From NCBI RefSeq assembly GCF_026626635.1, contig NZ_JAPNKA010000001.1:6820001-6884000 (forward strand): a stretch of DNA of 64,000 nt. The letters run 5' to 3'. The stretch is from Archangium lansingense. GTDB taxonomy: Bacteria > Myxococcota > Myxococcia > Myxococcales > Myxococcaceae. Of this stretch, positions 50,814-59,676 are shown piece after piece (positions within the stretch are counted from its first letter, which is position 1; each line of letters begins with the position of its first letter). The position numbers were made by a program, and so were the translations under genes. The notes beneath the pieces are model-generated. The model had not been told where the DNA came from and did no database searches. It saw only the letters and a list, made by a program, of their open reading frames with translations.

Positions 50814-51590
50814 TCAGCGGCCCTTGTAGGCGGGCTTGCGCTTCTCGGCGAAGGCCTTGAGGCCCTCCAGCCGATCCTCGGTGGCGAGCACCTTCTCGTA
50901 GTGGCGCAGCTCCAGCGCGAGGGCCTCGTCCAGCTCCAGCGACAGGCCCTCGTCGATGGCGTGCTTGGCCGTCGCCACCGCGATGGGGGCGTTCTCCACG
51001 ATGCTCTCCGCCATGGAGTACGCCGTGTCCAGCAGGTGCCCCTCCGGCGCCAGCCGGTTCACCAGCCCGATGCTGAAGGCCTCCGCCGCGTTGAGGCGCC
51101 GCCCGGTGAGGATCAGATCCTTCGCCCTCCCCGGCCCCACCAGCCGCGCCAGCCGCTGCGTCCCACCACCCCCGGGAATAATTCCCAGCTTCACCTCGGT
51201 CAGCCCCAGCTCGGCCGCCGGAGCCGCCACCCGCAGGTCGCACGAGAGCGCCAGCTCCGTGCCTCCGCCGAACGCCGCCCCGTTGATCGCCGCGATGAAC
51301 ACGCAGTCGCTCTTCTCCAGCGAACGCAGGGTGCGCCGCAGCCCGTCCAGGAAGGCGCGCACCTCCGGCTCGCTCATCGTGCTGCGCTCCTTCAGGTCCG
51401 CCCCCGCACAGAACGCCTTGTCCCCCGCCCCGGTGATGACCACCGCCCGCGTGTCGTGCCCGCGGGACACACGCGTCACCATCTCCTCGAACTCCTTGAG
51501 CATCGCCCGGCTGATGGCGTTGCGCCGTCCCTCGCCGTCAATGGTCCAGATCTCGATGGGTCCTCGTGCGTCGACCTTGAACTCCGCCAT
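50814..51590 (-). CDS. Enoyl-CoA hydratase/isomerase family protein
   Basis: A 258-aa crotonase-fold enzyme. The oxyanion-hole and acyl-CoA segments are visible: AVVITGAGDKAFCAGADLKE, then INGAAFGGGTELALSCDLRVAAP. Active-site glutamate candidates are in FGGGTELALSCD and in LGLTEVKLGIIPGGGGTQRL. The end EGLKAFAEKRKPAYKGR is typical for hydratases with a basic C-terminus. It resembles 3-methylglutaconyl-CoA or enoyl-CoA hydratases of leucine/fatty-acid degradation, but other crotonase activities cannot be excluded. GGGAGG precedes the ATG. Upstream divergent gene is the Tim44/TerB protein. Confidence 0.9.
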   Translation of the reverse strand: MAEFKVDARGPIEIWTIDGEGRRNAISRAMLKEFEEMVTRVSRGHDTRAVVITGAGDKAFCAGADLKERSTMSEPEVRAFLDGLRRTLRSLEKSDCVFIAAINGAAFGGGTELALSCDLRVAAPAAELGLTEVKLGIIPGGGGTQRLARLVGPGRAKDLILTGRRLNAAEAFSIGLVNRLAPEGHLLDTAYSMAESIVENAPIAVATAKHAIDEGLSLELDEALALELRHYEKVLATEDRLEGLKAFAEKRKPAYKGR

Positions 51591-51692
51591 GTACCCTCCC
51601 TTACCGGGCCCTACACCGGGCCACCAATCAATCCCCCAGCCTGCGGCGACTCGACGGGCCTGACAAGGCGGAAACGGTTAGTCTTTCTGACG

Positions 51693-53657
51693 ATGCGCAC
51701 TGCGTTGAACCGCTCCCTCGCTCGTTGGGCTCCCTGGCTCCTCCCGGGCCTCGGGCTCGCTCTGCTTGTCTCTTTCGAGGCCCTCGCCCGCGGCGGCGGT
51801 GGCGAGAACTACAAGTCCTCCCGCGACCGCGATTCCGGCGGAGGTGGTGGGGACGGTAGCGTCCCGATCGAGCTCATCTACTGGCTCCTCCGGCTCACCT
51901 TCCGCTATCCCCACATCATGCTGCCGCTGATCGGGATGGGGGTGGCCGCCTGGTACTTCTACCAGCGCAACCTTCACCCCACCGGCGCCACCCAGCGCGC
52001 CTTCGAGCAGCGCGAGGCCGAGCAACGCACCACCGTCTCCACGCGCGACGTCCAGGGCTGGGTCAACGCCCTGCGCCTGAAGGATCCCCAGTTCGAGCTC
52101 CAGCCGTTGCTCGACCGGACGAAGCAGCTCTTCCTGGCGCTGCAGGACGCCTGGTTCGACCGGGACATGTCCCCCGTGCGGCCCTTCCTCTCGGATGCCA
52201 CGTACCAGCGCTTCGAGGTCCAGCTCCAGCTCATGAAGGACCAGGGGGTGCGCGACGCCATCACCGACATCCAGGTGCTGGACGTGCAGCTCATCGGGCT
52301 GGACCAGAGCGAGTGGTTCGACACCGTGCACGTGCGCGTGCGCGCCCGGATGCGGGACTCGGAGGTCGCCGCCTCCGCCTCCCAGGCCGAGGCCGTTGCC
52401 GCCGCGAAGCGCGCCCCGCTGGAGGCCTTCACCGAGGTCTGGTCGTTCGTCCGCAAGCCCGGCGTCCAGACGCGCATCGGCGAGGATCTCTTCCAGGGCA
52501 AGTGCCCCCACTGCGGCGCCCCGTACAAGGGCGGTGCCACCAACCGCTGCGAGTACTGCAACGCCATCGTCAACTCGGGCAACTACGACTGGACGCTCTC
52601 GGAGATCACCCAGGGCATCGAGCACGTGCGCCACTACGCCCTGGTGGACAACCTGCGCGAGGCCCGCGAGGCCGATCCGGCCCTCAACCTGGAGATCCTC
52701 GAGGACCGCGCCTCGCTGCTGTTCTGGAAGTGGATCGACGCGCAGAGCCGCGGCACCACGAAGACACTGCACAAGGTGGCCGCGCCCCAGGCCATCGGTC
52801 GGCTCGACGAGGAGCTCGACGGCCTGAGGCAGGAGGGCCGGCGGAAGGTGTTCCTGGAGTGCGCGGTGGGTGGCGTCATCACCCGCGGCATCGAGCTGAA
52901 CCCGGACGGCTTCGACCGGGCGCACATCGAGGTGCGGTGGAGTGCTCGCCTGGGGATCGGCCCAGCGAACGAGCGCCCCCCTGCCCTGCCCACGGTGCCG
53001 CAGCGCTGGGTCTTCACGCTGCTGCGCAAGCATGGCGCTCAGACCAACACGGACAATGGCATGTCCACCAACCGGTGCCCCCAGTGCAACGCGCCGCTCA
53101 CCGAGTCGGCCGCCACCACGTGCGACTACTGCGGTGCGGCGCTTGGCAGTGGCGAGCAGGACTGGGTGCTGGCCTCGGCGGATCCCTTCGAGTCCTGGGA
53201 TGCCCGCGAGCAGCGGCACTTCGAGGCCTCCGCCCGTGCCCCCCGCCAGAGGAACGGGGTACGCCCCCCCGCGGTGGACGAGGCGGCGTTCGCTCGAGGG
53301 CCGGTGGATGACGTCATCACGGATCCCCAGGAGCGCCAGCGGTTGCTGTACATGATGGCCGCGCTGGCCGCCTCGGATGGGACCGTGGATCGCGCCGAGC
53401 GCAAGCTGCTCGAGCTGTGCGCGCGCCGCTGGAGCGTGCCCTGGAGCAACGTGGAGATGGCCCTCAATACAGGGCCCCAGCTCTTCACGCGGCTCGTCCA
53501 GCGCCGCACCCCCGAGGCCGAGGTCTTCCTGCGCAACCTGGTGGAGATGGCGCTGGTGGATGGGCGCATCGATCGCAAGGAGCGGCGGATGCTGGAGTTC
53601 GCCGCCGGCCACCTGGATCTCACCGACAAGCTACCGGAGCTGCTGCGCGACCGGTAG
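51693..53657 (+). CDS. Tim44-like membrane protein with zinc ribbons and TerB-like domain
   Basis: A 654-aa protein. The first 40 residues are hydrophobic (WLLPGLGLALLVSFEALARG), followed by a Gly-rich stretch and a second membrane segment (IMLPLIGMGVAAWYFYQRN). Residues about 110-255 resemble a Tim44-like domain (LFLALQDAWFDRDMSPVRPFL, YQRFEVQLQLMKDQG). Two zinc ribbons follow: KCPHCGAPY...CEYC at about 270-290 and RCPQCNAPL...CDYC at about 465-485. Residues 549-650 form a TerB-like helical domain with its acid pattern (MAALAASDGTVDRAERKLLE, then MALVDGRIDRKERRML). No function is known for the combination. GGAAACGG lies upstream of the ATG. Confidence 0.8.
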   Translation: MRTALNRSLARWAPWLLPGLGLALLVSFEALARGGGGENYKSSRDRDSGGGGGDGSVPIELIYWLLRLTFRYPHIMLPLIGMGVAAWYFYQRNLHPTGATQRAFEQREAEQRTTVSTRDVQGWVNALRLKDPQFELQPLLDRTKQLFLALQDAWFDRDMSPVRPFLSDATYQRFEVQLQLMKDQGVRDAITDIQVLDVQLIGLDQSEWFDTVHVRVRARMRDSEVAASASQAEAVAAAKRAPLEAFTEVWSFVRKPGVQTRIGEDLFQGKCPHCGAPYKGGATNRCEYCNAIVNSGNYDWTLSEITQGIEHVRHYALVDNLREAREADPALNLEILEDRASLLFWKWIDAQSRGTTKTLHKVAAPQAIGRLDEELDGLRQEGRRKVFLECAVGGVITRGIELNPDGFDRAHIEVRWSARLGIGPANERPPALPTVPQRWVFTLLRKHGAQTNTDNGMSTNRCPQCNAPLTESAATTCDYCGAALGSGEQDWVLASADPFESWDAREQRHFEASARAPRQRNGVRPPAVDEAAFARGPVDDVITDPQERQRLLYMMAALAASDGTVDRAERKLLELCARRWSVPWSNVEMALNTGPQLFTRLVQRRTPEAEVFLRNLVEMALVDGRIDRKERRMLEFAAGHLDLTDKLPELLRDR

Positions 53658-53692
53658 CTCAGGCCCCTGAACGCTCATTCACCTGGAGCGGC

Positions 53693-54277
53693 TCACACCA
53701 CGACTTCGCGCCGTGGCAGGGTAAGCGGCACCTGGCTGGTCTCGTCGGTGTAGCAGTAGACGAGATACGCCAGGGTGAGCGGCAGCGTAACGATGAAGGC
53801 GATGCCGCTCGTGACACTGGCCACCGAGGAGAGCACCAGCAGGACGAGCCAGTTGAGGAAGTAGGCCGCCCAGTCCTTCCTGCGCTGGAAGATGCGGCCG
53901 CTCTCGGAGATCGCGTCGAGCGTCTTGCGGCCATCGGCCGCGAGCATGGGGGCGTGGAACCAGTAGAGAGAGAGGAGCACGCCCGGAATGATGAAGAGCA
54001 GGAAGCCAATGGCGATGGGAATGCCCATGGCCAGGGTGAGCCCCCAGCTCTTCAGGAAGTTGCCCTGCCGATCGAAGGTGGCCTGCCAGCGGACAGGGCG
54101 TCCGGTGCGAGCACACTCGAGCACTTCCTGGAGCAGGTTGAGCGTGAACCAGGGCCCGGGGATGATGACCATCCACCCGACAATCGCCACCAGACTTCCG
54201 AGCAGCAGTCCCCCCGCATTGGCGACAAAGAAGTCCCAGGTCCGCTTGATGCGTTGATCGATGTGCGAATCCATCAT
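53693..54277 (-). CDS. Integral membrane protein of unknown function
   Basis: A 194-aa protein with about five hydrophobic helices: LLLGSLVAIVGWMVII, LTLAMGIPIAIGFLLFIIPGVLLSLYWF, NWLVLLVLSSVASV and IAFIVTLPLTLAYLVYCYTD. The loop FHAPMLAADGRKTLDAISESGR is like that of bacterial DUF4013 or glycerophosphoryl-diester-like membrane proteins, which have internal repeats. GGAGG lies 9 nt before the ATG-ATG start. It converges with the Tim44/TerB gene. No function assigned. Confidence 0.8.
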   Translation of the reverse strand: MMDSHIDQRIKRTWDFFVANAGGLLLGSLVAIVGWMVIIPGPWFTLNLLQEVLECARTGRPVRWQATFDRQGNFLKSWGLTLAMGIPIAIGFLLFIIPGVLLSLYWFHAPMLAADGRKTLDAISESGRIFQRRKDWAAYFLNWLVLLVLSSVASVTSGIAFIVTLPLTLAYLVYCYTDETSQVPLTLPRREVVV

Positions 54278-54590
54278 GGCGTGCAGGCCTCCATCTGGGG
54301 GGAGAGTGCTCCCCTTCCTTGGAATGGAATGCACTGCGAACCTTTGTGACTCCCCCAGGTCCAGGCCTGGCAGCCGGGCCCCCGCCAGTCAGGTCGGTGA
54401 GCATGGGCGGGGGGTGGGCTTGTCGCACTGTCCACACCCGCCCTGCTCCAGACTGACTTCGAGGGCCGCCCAGTGTGCTTTCCGCGCCGAACTGTTCGCG
54501 CCCCGGCAGAGGATGCCGTAGCGGCCCAGCACGCCCCAACTTGGAGACACCGTGGGCCATGCGCCCCGGCGTATCAGGAGGGGGAAAATC
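54278..54590. other. Intergenic region, nothing recognised
   Basis: About 310 bp between the divergent membrane-protein and ELWxxDGT genes. It should hold both promoters. No RNA, repeat or convincing small gene was seen; a short minus frame with a Cys-rich end stops at 54389 but has no clear start or ribosome site. Confidence 0.5.
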
Positions 54591-56000
54591 ATGTTGGCAG
54601 TCTGGTCTCGAAGACTCGTACCACTCGTGTTGGCACTGGGCCTCACGCACTGCGGAGGCACGGATCCGGATTCGCAACCACCCGCGCCCGAGACAGCATC
54701 CAGCGAAGCCGAGATGCGAAGCTCCTGCCCACGCGCGAGGCTCGTCGAGGACATCAACGAGGGCCTGGAGCCCTCGAGCATCGCGAACCTCACGGACGTG
54801 AACGGGAAGCTCTTCTTCACGGCCGACGATGGCGAGCACGGCGTGGAGCTGTGGAAGAGTGACGGCACGCGAGGAGGGACGCGGCTGGTCAAGGACATCA
54901 CGCCCGGCGCTGCGGGCTCGTCCATCCGCGAGCTCACCGAGGTGAATGGCAAGGTCTTCTTCGCCGTGGGCTCCGAGCTGTGGAAGAGCGACGGCACGGA
55001 GCGTGGCACGGTGCGCCTGGCCACCTTCGAGAGCGAGTTCGCTGACGTCTTCCCGCGGAACCTGTTCGAGTACCGGGGCAAGCTCGTCTTCGAGGGGTTC
55101 GACGAGGAGCACGGCAGCGAGCTGTGGGTCAGCGATGGGACGTCTCGTGGGACCCGGCTCCTGCTCGACTACAACCCCGGCCCCGAGAGCAGCGGTCCCA
55201 GCGACTTCGTCGAGCTGGATGGAGACCTCGTCTTCGAGGTGTTCGACGAAGCCGATCTGACGGTCAAGCTGGTGAAACTCGAGGACTGGAGGCGCGTGGT
55301 CGAGCTGGCGGACCTGGGAGACGAATCCAGCGTCCGGAAGACGCTCGTGGTGGGGCACCGGCTGTTCATCTACTACACGGACGAGGGAGATCCGACCATT
55401 GCCGTGACCACGGGAAGGCCGGGGACGTTCCGGGATCTCTTCTCTACCCGCAGCGTCGGCGCCAGCGGCGTCCGCGATCTGGTGGCCCTCGAGGGCAAGG
55501 TGTACTTCCAGGTGGGCTCGGCGCTCTGGGTGACCGATGGCACCGAAGCGGGCACGCGGCTCGTCAAGGACGTCCTGCCCGACTCCGGGGAAGACGACGT
55601 GCTGCTGTTCCTCACGGTGTTGAGCAACCGGATCTACTTCAGCGCGGATGATGGCGTGGCCGGACGCGAGCTGTGGATCAGCGACGGCACCGAGGGCGGC
55701 ACGCGGCTGTTCGCGGACCTCAACCCGGGTCCCGCCAGCTCCTCGCCGACGGATCTGCTCAACGTGCACAACAGCAAGCTGTTCTTCGCCGCGGATGACG
55801 GAGTGCATGGCCGGGAGCCCTGGAAGCTGCACCGCGGCGGGACTCCGGAGCTCCTGATGGACATCGCGCCCGGAATGGCGTCGTCCTCGCCTCGTGGCTT
55901 CATCCGCTCCGACGAGGACATCTTCTTCGCCGCCGATGACGGCCGCAGGGGCGAGGAGCTGTGGGCCACGCCCAAGGAGCACAACGACTGCCGCCGGTAG
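54591..56000 (+). CDS. ELWxxDGT-repeat lipoprotein
   Basis: A 469-aa exported protein, probably lipid-anchored (LVLALGLTHCGG at residues 12-23, near-lipobox). The body is a string of ELWxxDGT repeats: ELWKSDGTRGGTRLVKDI, ELWKSDGTERGTVRLA, ELWVSDGTSRGTRLL, ALWVTDGTEAGTRLVKDV and ELWISDGTEGGTRLFADL, each followed by PGxxxS and a F-F-A-DDG strand. Such repeats form beta-propeller-like blades; here about seven blades would fit the length. AGGAGGGGG precedes the ATG. Function unknown; blade proteins of this type are common in myxobacterial outer surfaces. Confidence 0.85.
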   Translation: MLAVWSRRLVPLVLALGLTHCGGTDPDSQPPAPETASSEAEMRSSCPRARLVEDINEGLEPSSIANLTDVNGKLFFTADDGEHGVELWKSDGTRGGTRLVKDITPGAAGSSIRELTEVNGKVFFAVGSELWKSDGTERGTVRLATFESEFADVFPRNLFEYRGKLVFEGFDEEHGSELWVSDGTSRGTRLLLDYNPGPESSGPSDFVELDGDLVFEVFDEADLTVKLVKLEDWRRVVELADLGDESSVRKTLVVGHRLFIYYTDEGDPTIAVTTGRPGTFRDLFSTRSVGASGVRDLVALEGKVYFQVGSALWVTDGTEAGTRLVKDVLPDSGEDDVLLFLTVLSNRIYFSADDGVAGRELWISDGTEGGTRLFADLNPGPASSSPTDLLNVHNSKLFFAADDGVHGREPWKLHRGGTPELLMDIAPGMASSSPRGFIRSDEDIFFAADDGRRGEELWATPKEHNDCRR

Positions 56001-56024
56001 GCTGTTGAACCTCTGGGGCCGGCG

Positions 56025-58319
56025 TCAGGCGTCCGCCGCGCCGGCCTCCAGACTCTCGGGGTGGTGGCTGTTCAACGGGAGGGTAAAGCGAAAGGTAGAG
56101 CCGTGCCCCGCCTCGCTCTCCACCCAGATGCGGCCACCATGGCGCTCGACGATGTCCCGGCAGATGTAGAGGCCGAGACCGAGCCCCCCGAATCCAGTGA
56201 TGGGCGCATTCCGTGCCCGGAAGAAGCGCTCGAACAAGTGCTTCTGCTGATCCGCCGGGATTCCAATCCCCGAGTCCGAAACCGAGATGACGGCTTCCGC
56301 CCCGGAGCTGGCGCACGAGATACGCACCGTCCCCCCCGTGGGGCTGTACTTGATGGCGTTCTCCAGCAGGTTCGTCAGCACCTGCGCGAGCCTGCCGCGA
56401 TCTCCGTGGATGACAATGTCCTCCTGGGGCTCCTCGCAGGTGAACGCGTGATGGACACTCACCGGTTGGAAGTCCGCCAGGACCTCGCGGATGAGCTCCA
56501 GGAGCTGCACGGGCTTGCATTCCAACTCCAACCGCCCCGCTCCAATTCGCGAGGTGTCCAACAGATCGTTGATCAACCCCGACAGCCGTTTCACCTGCGC
56601 GAGTGCCTTCTCCACGATGGCGGAAGGCGCAGGCTGCCCGGTCCCCCGTTGCTTCAACATCTGCAGGTGGAGCTTGAGCGGGGTCAGCGGGGTCTTCAGC
56701 TCATGTGACGCGATGGAGAGGAAGTCATCCCGCACGCGGATGGCCTCATGGGCTTCGCTCAGCAACCGCTCTCGTTCCTCCTGCGCGCGGCGCTCCGCCG
56801 TCACCTCAACCACCACGGCGCCGACTCCCACGATGCCACCTCTCGACGTCTGGACGGGGTAGTAGCTGACGCGCCAGTGGCGCTGCTCCCCCGGGCTGGA
56901 CGGGACCATGCCCTTCAGCTCGAGGTCGATGATGGGCTCACCCGTTTCCAGGACCCGCCGCAGGTGCGGCTCGATGAAAGGGGCCATGTCTTGCGTCGCC
57001 TCGCGCACCGTCAGGCCCACCTCGTCCTCTCGGCGCCTTCCATGAAGCGCTGCCAGCGTGTCGTTGAGCCGGAGGTAGCGCATGTCACGATCGAGGAACC
57101 CCAGTCCGATCGGCGCGTTGTTGAGGAAGGTGTCGAGCAGTGCGAAGGACTCTTCCGCCGCCACGCGAGCAGCCTGCTCTGCCACCAACAACCGGTCCCG
57201 CTCCTGCTCCGCGCGGACACGCTGGGTCACATCCCGGAAGCTCCAGACACGGCCGATGATGGTCTCCCCCTGACGCTGGGGAGCCGAGGCGCGCTCGATG
57301 ACGCGCCCATCGCGCAGCTCGATATGATCGTCGAGGCTCTCCGCCTCCGGGGCCGCATACAGTTCCCGGACCCGCGCGAGGAACTGCTCCGGGTGCTCGA
57401 GCAATCCGAGGACGTGTTCGATCACCCGATCGTCCCGCCGGAAGTCCATCACCTCATCCGGGATCCGCCACATGTCCTGGTACCGCCGGTTGTAGGCCAC
57501 GATCCTCCCATGGAGATTCACCACGAGCAGCCCATCCGTGGTCGAATCGAGCGTGGCGCGCAGCAGTGAGACCATGTGCTGCAGGCGCTCCTTGTTCCAG
57601 TGCTGCTCGGTGACATCGACCATGATGCCGCGCAGCTTGATGGGACGCTGGTCCTCGACAATCACCGAGACGATGTCGCGCAGCCATACGGTGCGTCCGT
57701 CGGCCGCGATCATCCGATACTCGAACTCGTGCGGTCTGCCCTCCGCCGTCGCCTTCACGCAGAAGGCAGGGGCCCACTTGCGGTCGTCGGGATGGAGATG
57801 GCTGACCCAGAAGTCAGGCTCCTCCAGCCACCTCTGGGTCGGATAGCCGAGCAGGCGCTCGGCCTGCTTGCTGACGAGTGTGAAGCGGACATCCGACGCG
57901 TTGGCCTCCCAGACAATGCCGTCGATGTTGTCGATGAGTTCCGAGTGCTCCTGCTGCGCGCGGTTGAATTCCCGCACCACCTGCGCGAAGTCCGTGACAT
58001 CCGTGGCGATCCCGACCGCCGCGACGATGGCGCCCGTAAGGTCTTTCACCGGCGCCACGCTGCACCGGTACGTGTGTCCGCATGTCGTGACGTCGAAGCC
58101 ACCCGTTTCACCTTGGAGCGCCCGGTGGTGGGCCGTGGCCCAGGCCTGAGGATCCGCGAGACGTACTGCGGTGCAAACGGAGCCAGCGGCCTCCGCCTCG
58201 GGAGATGGCGGGCTGCACCAGGTGAGCGACAGGTCTCGGTCCACCAACCAAGCCGGGCTGGGCAGCCCCTTCGCCAGCAACTCACGGAGCTGCGCTTCAC
58301 CCCTTGGCGAGTAGAGCAT
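56025..58319 (-). CDS. Multi-PAS sensor histidine kinase
   Basis: A 764-aa cytoplasmic kinase without membrane segments or receiver. Four PAS domains run from about residue 15 to 500, with PAC-type ends (RTVWLRDIVSVIVEDQRPIKL; GRVWSFRDVTQRVRAEQERDR). HisKA has His539 in IASHELKTPLTPL, and HATPase_c has NLLENAIKYSP, DSGIGIP and GFGGLGLGLYICRDIVERHGG. Output regulator is not adjacent, so it may act on an unlinked partner. It converges with the ELWxxDGT gene. AGAGGTGAAGG precedes the ATG. Confidence 0.93.
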   Translation of the reverse strand: MLYSPRGEAQLRELLAKGLPSPAWLVDRDLSLTWCSPPSPEAEAAGSVCTAVRLADPQAWATAHHRALQGETGGFDVTTCGHTYRCSVAPVKDLTGAIVAAVGIATDVTDFAQVVREFNRAQQEHSELIDNIDGIVWEANASDVRFTLVSKQAERLLGYPTQRWLEEPDFWVSHLHPDDRKWAPAFCVKATAEGRPHEFEYRMIAADGRTVWLRDIVSVIVEDQRPIKLRGIMVDVTEQHWNKERLQHMVSLLRATLDSTTDGLLVVNLHGRIVAYNRRYQDMWRIPDEVMDFRRDDRVIEHVLGLLEHPEQFLARVRELYAAPEAESLDDHIELRDGRVIERASAPQRQGETIIGRVWSFRDVTQRVRAEQERDRLLVAEQAARVAAEESFALLDTFLNNAPIGLGFLDRDMRYLRLNDTLAALHGRRREDEVGLTVREATQDMAPFIEPHLRRVLETGEPIIDLELKGMVPSSPGEQRHWRVSYYPVQTSRGGIVGVGAVVVEVTAERRAQEERERLLSEAHEAIRVRDDFLSIASHELKTPLTPLKLHLQMLKQRGTGQPAPSAIVEKALAQVKRLSGLINDLLDTSRIGAGRLELECKPVQLLELIREVLADFQPVSVHHAFTCEEPQEDIVIHGDRGRLAQVLTNLLENAIKYSPTGGTVRISCASSGAEAVISVSDSGIGIPADQQKHLFERFFRARNAPITGFGGLGLGLYICRDIVERHGGRIWVESEAGHGSTFRFTLPLNSHHPESLEAGAADA

Positions 58320-58598
58320 CCTTCACCTCTTCTTCCGTTCGCTTCGGACCTGGAGCCGCCGCGGCCTCCCCGCGCGGTTGGTTCCTAGAGGAAAGTGTCC
58401 ACGACATCAGGCCCTCCCCACCCCTCCTCACGGTTGCGGAAGGTCCTGACAGTCGCTCGTGGCCCGGTGTTCTCGCTCCACTGGCGTTCCAGCCATCGGT
58501 TCCCCCCGAGGGCCTCACCTGGCAGCCTCTCATCCCCGCCCTCGCTCGATTGGGGCTCCCCAGCAGGCCCCTCGCCAGATTGATGCAAGGGGGGCGTC

Positions 58599-59198
58599 AT
58601 GCAGTTCGTGCCATTCGCGGAAGGTATCGAAGTCAACGGCCAGACGGCATGGTCCATCGTGGCTGGCTTCAAGGCGTTCTCGGTCCTGGCCAGCACCTAC
58701 CTCCTCGAGGAGGGAATTGGCACGCTGGACCGGGATGGGGTCGCGCTCGTGGAGCCGGAGGCGTGGTATCCGCAGCGCGCGTGGCTGAAGGCCTTCGAGA
58801 AGATCAGTGCGCACATGGGAGACGCCGTGTTGTTCGAGATCGGCAAGGCCATCACGCACAACGCAGTCTTCCCGCCATCGGTGAAGGACATCCACACCGC
58901 CATTCAGGCCATCGACATCGCGTACCACCTCAACCACCGGAAGCAGGGCCAGCTGATGTTCGACCCGGCCACGGGCTCCATGCTCGAGGGCATCGGCCAT
59001 TACGGCTACGAGCGGCTCGAAGGGCAGAACAGGATCATCTCCGTCTGCGAGAACCCGTACCCGTGTGCGTTCGACCGAGGCATCCTCACGTGCATGGCCG
59101 AGCGCTTCGAACCCTCCGTCCAGGTGGTGCACGACGAGACCCGGCCCTGTCGCAAGCGAGGCGGCAACAGCTGCACGTACCTCATCACCTGGAAGTGA
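58599..59198 (+). CDS. V4R/haem-NO-binding-like protein of unknown function
   Basis: A 199-aa cytoplasmic protein. Starts FVPFAEGIEVNGQTAWSIVAG; residues about 60-130 are helical (AFEKISAHMGDAVLFEIGKAI). The C-terminus has RIISVCENPYPCAFDRGILTC, then ETRPCRKRGGNSCTYLITW, like the Cys-containing end of V4R/4-vinyl-reductase and HNOB-like domains, where GG-x-x-C-x-Y forms the last strand and Cys/His may bind metal. The family is an inference. GGGGGG lies upstream of the ATG. It overlaps the end of the first cytochrome-operon gene by 14 bp, convergent. Confidence 0.6.
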   Translation: MQFVPFAEGIEVNGQTAWSIVAGFKAFSVLASTYLLEEGIGTLDRDGVALVEPEAWYPQRAWLKAFEKISAHMGDAVLFEIGKAITHNAVFPPSVKDIHTAIQAIDIAYHLNHRKQGQLMFDPATGSMLEGIGHYGYERLEGQNRIISVCENPYPCAFDRGILTCMAERFEPSVQVVHDETRPCRKRGGNSCTYLITWK

Positions 59199-59652
59199 GT
59201 CGCCTGAGCCGCCACGCGAACACGAGGAGAACCAGCGTCCAGCAGGCTGGCTCCGCCGAGCTGGCGGCACATCCGAAGGTGGGGTCCGGAGGCATCTCGT
59301 TGAGGGGCTCGGGGCCCTGGTTCGGATCGCCTCCGGCGATGAGCTCGTCCACGTCCGGCGTCCCGTCCCCATCACTGTCCACGGCTTCGCTGCGCATCAA
59401 GGCCAACGCGGCTCGGAGGCTGTCCTCGTCGTGCGCTTGCAGCCCCCTCTGGCGCATGGAAGTGCCAAAGGGCGTGTTCACGGTTCCGCGCGACTGGACT
59501 CCGATGTGGCACAGCGAGCAGTCCGGCGTGTAGGAGAGCTCGAGTTCTCTCCGGACAGCCCCCGGGAAGTTGGGAGTCGCGAGTGCGGAGGGAGCGGTGA
59601 GCAGTGCCAGCGCGGCGAGTCCTGGAATGACGAGGCGGGAAGGCGGGTGCAT
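59185..59652 (-). CDS. Secreted c-type-haem protein with MYXO-CTERM-like tail
   Basis: A 155-aa exported protein, last of a four-gene operon. A signal peptide (LVIPGLAALALLTAPSALA) is followed by a haem motif CSLCH (Cys45, Cys48, His49). Residues 92-105 read DSDGDGTPDVDEL, a calcium-binding thrombospondin-3-type loop. The end, GCAASSAEPACWTLVLLVFAWRLRR, resembles a MYXO-CTERM sorting signal: Cys, hydrophobic helix, Arg-rich end. So it is likely surface-anchored. The chosen ATG gives a normal signal; a GTG six codons before is the alternative. No clear ribosome site. Confidence 0.75.
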   Translation of the reverse strand: MHPPSRLVIPGLAALALLTAPSALATPNFPGAVRRELELSYTPDCSLCHIGVQSRGTVNTPFGTSMRQRGLQAHDEDSLRAALALMRSEAVDSDGDGTPDVDELIAGGDPNQGPEPLNEMPPDPTFGCAASSAEPACWTLVLLVFAWRLRRLTSR

Positions 59653-59676
59653 GGCATTCACGAGGCGCACGTCAGG

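Noticed and set aside
54389..54500. Short minus-strand Cys-rich frame
   Set aside because: No start with a ribosome site and no similarity seen; kept as unassigned intergenic sequence.
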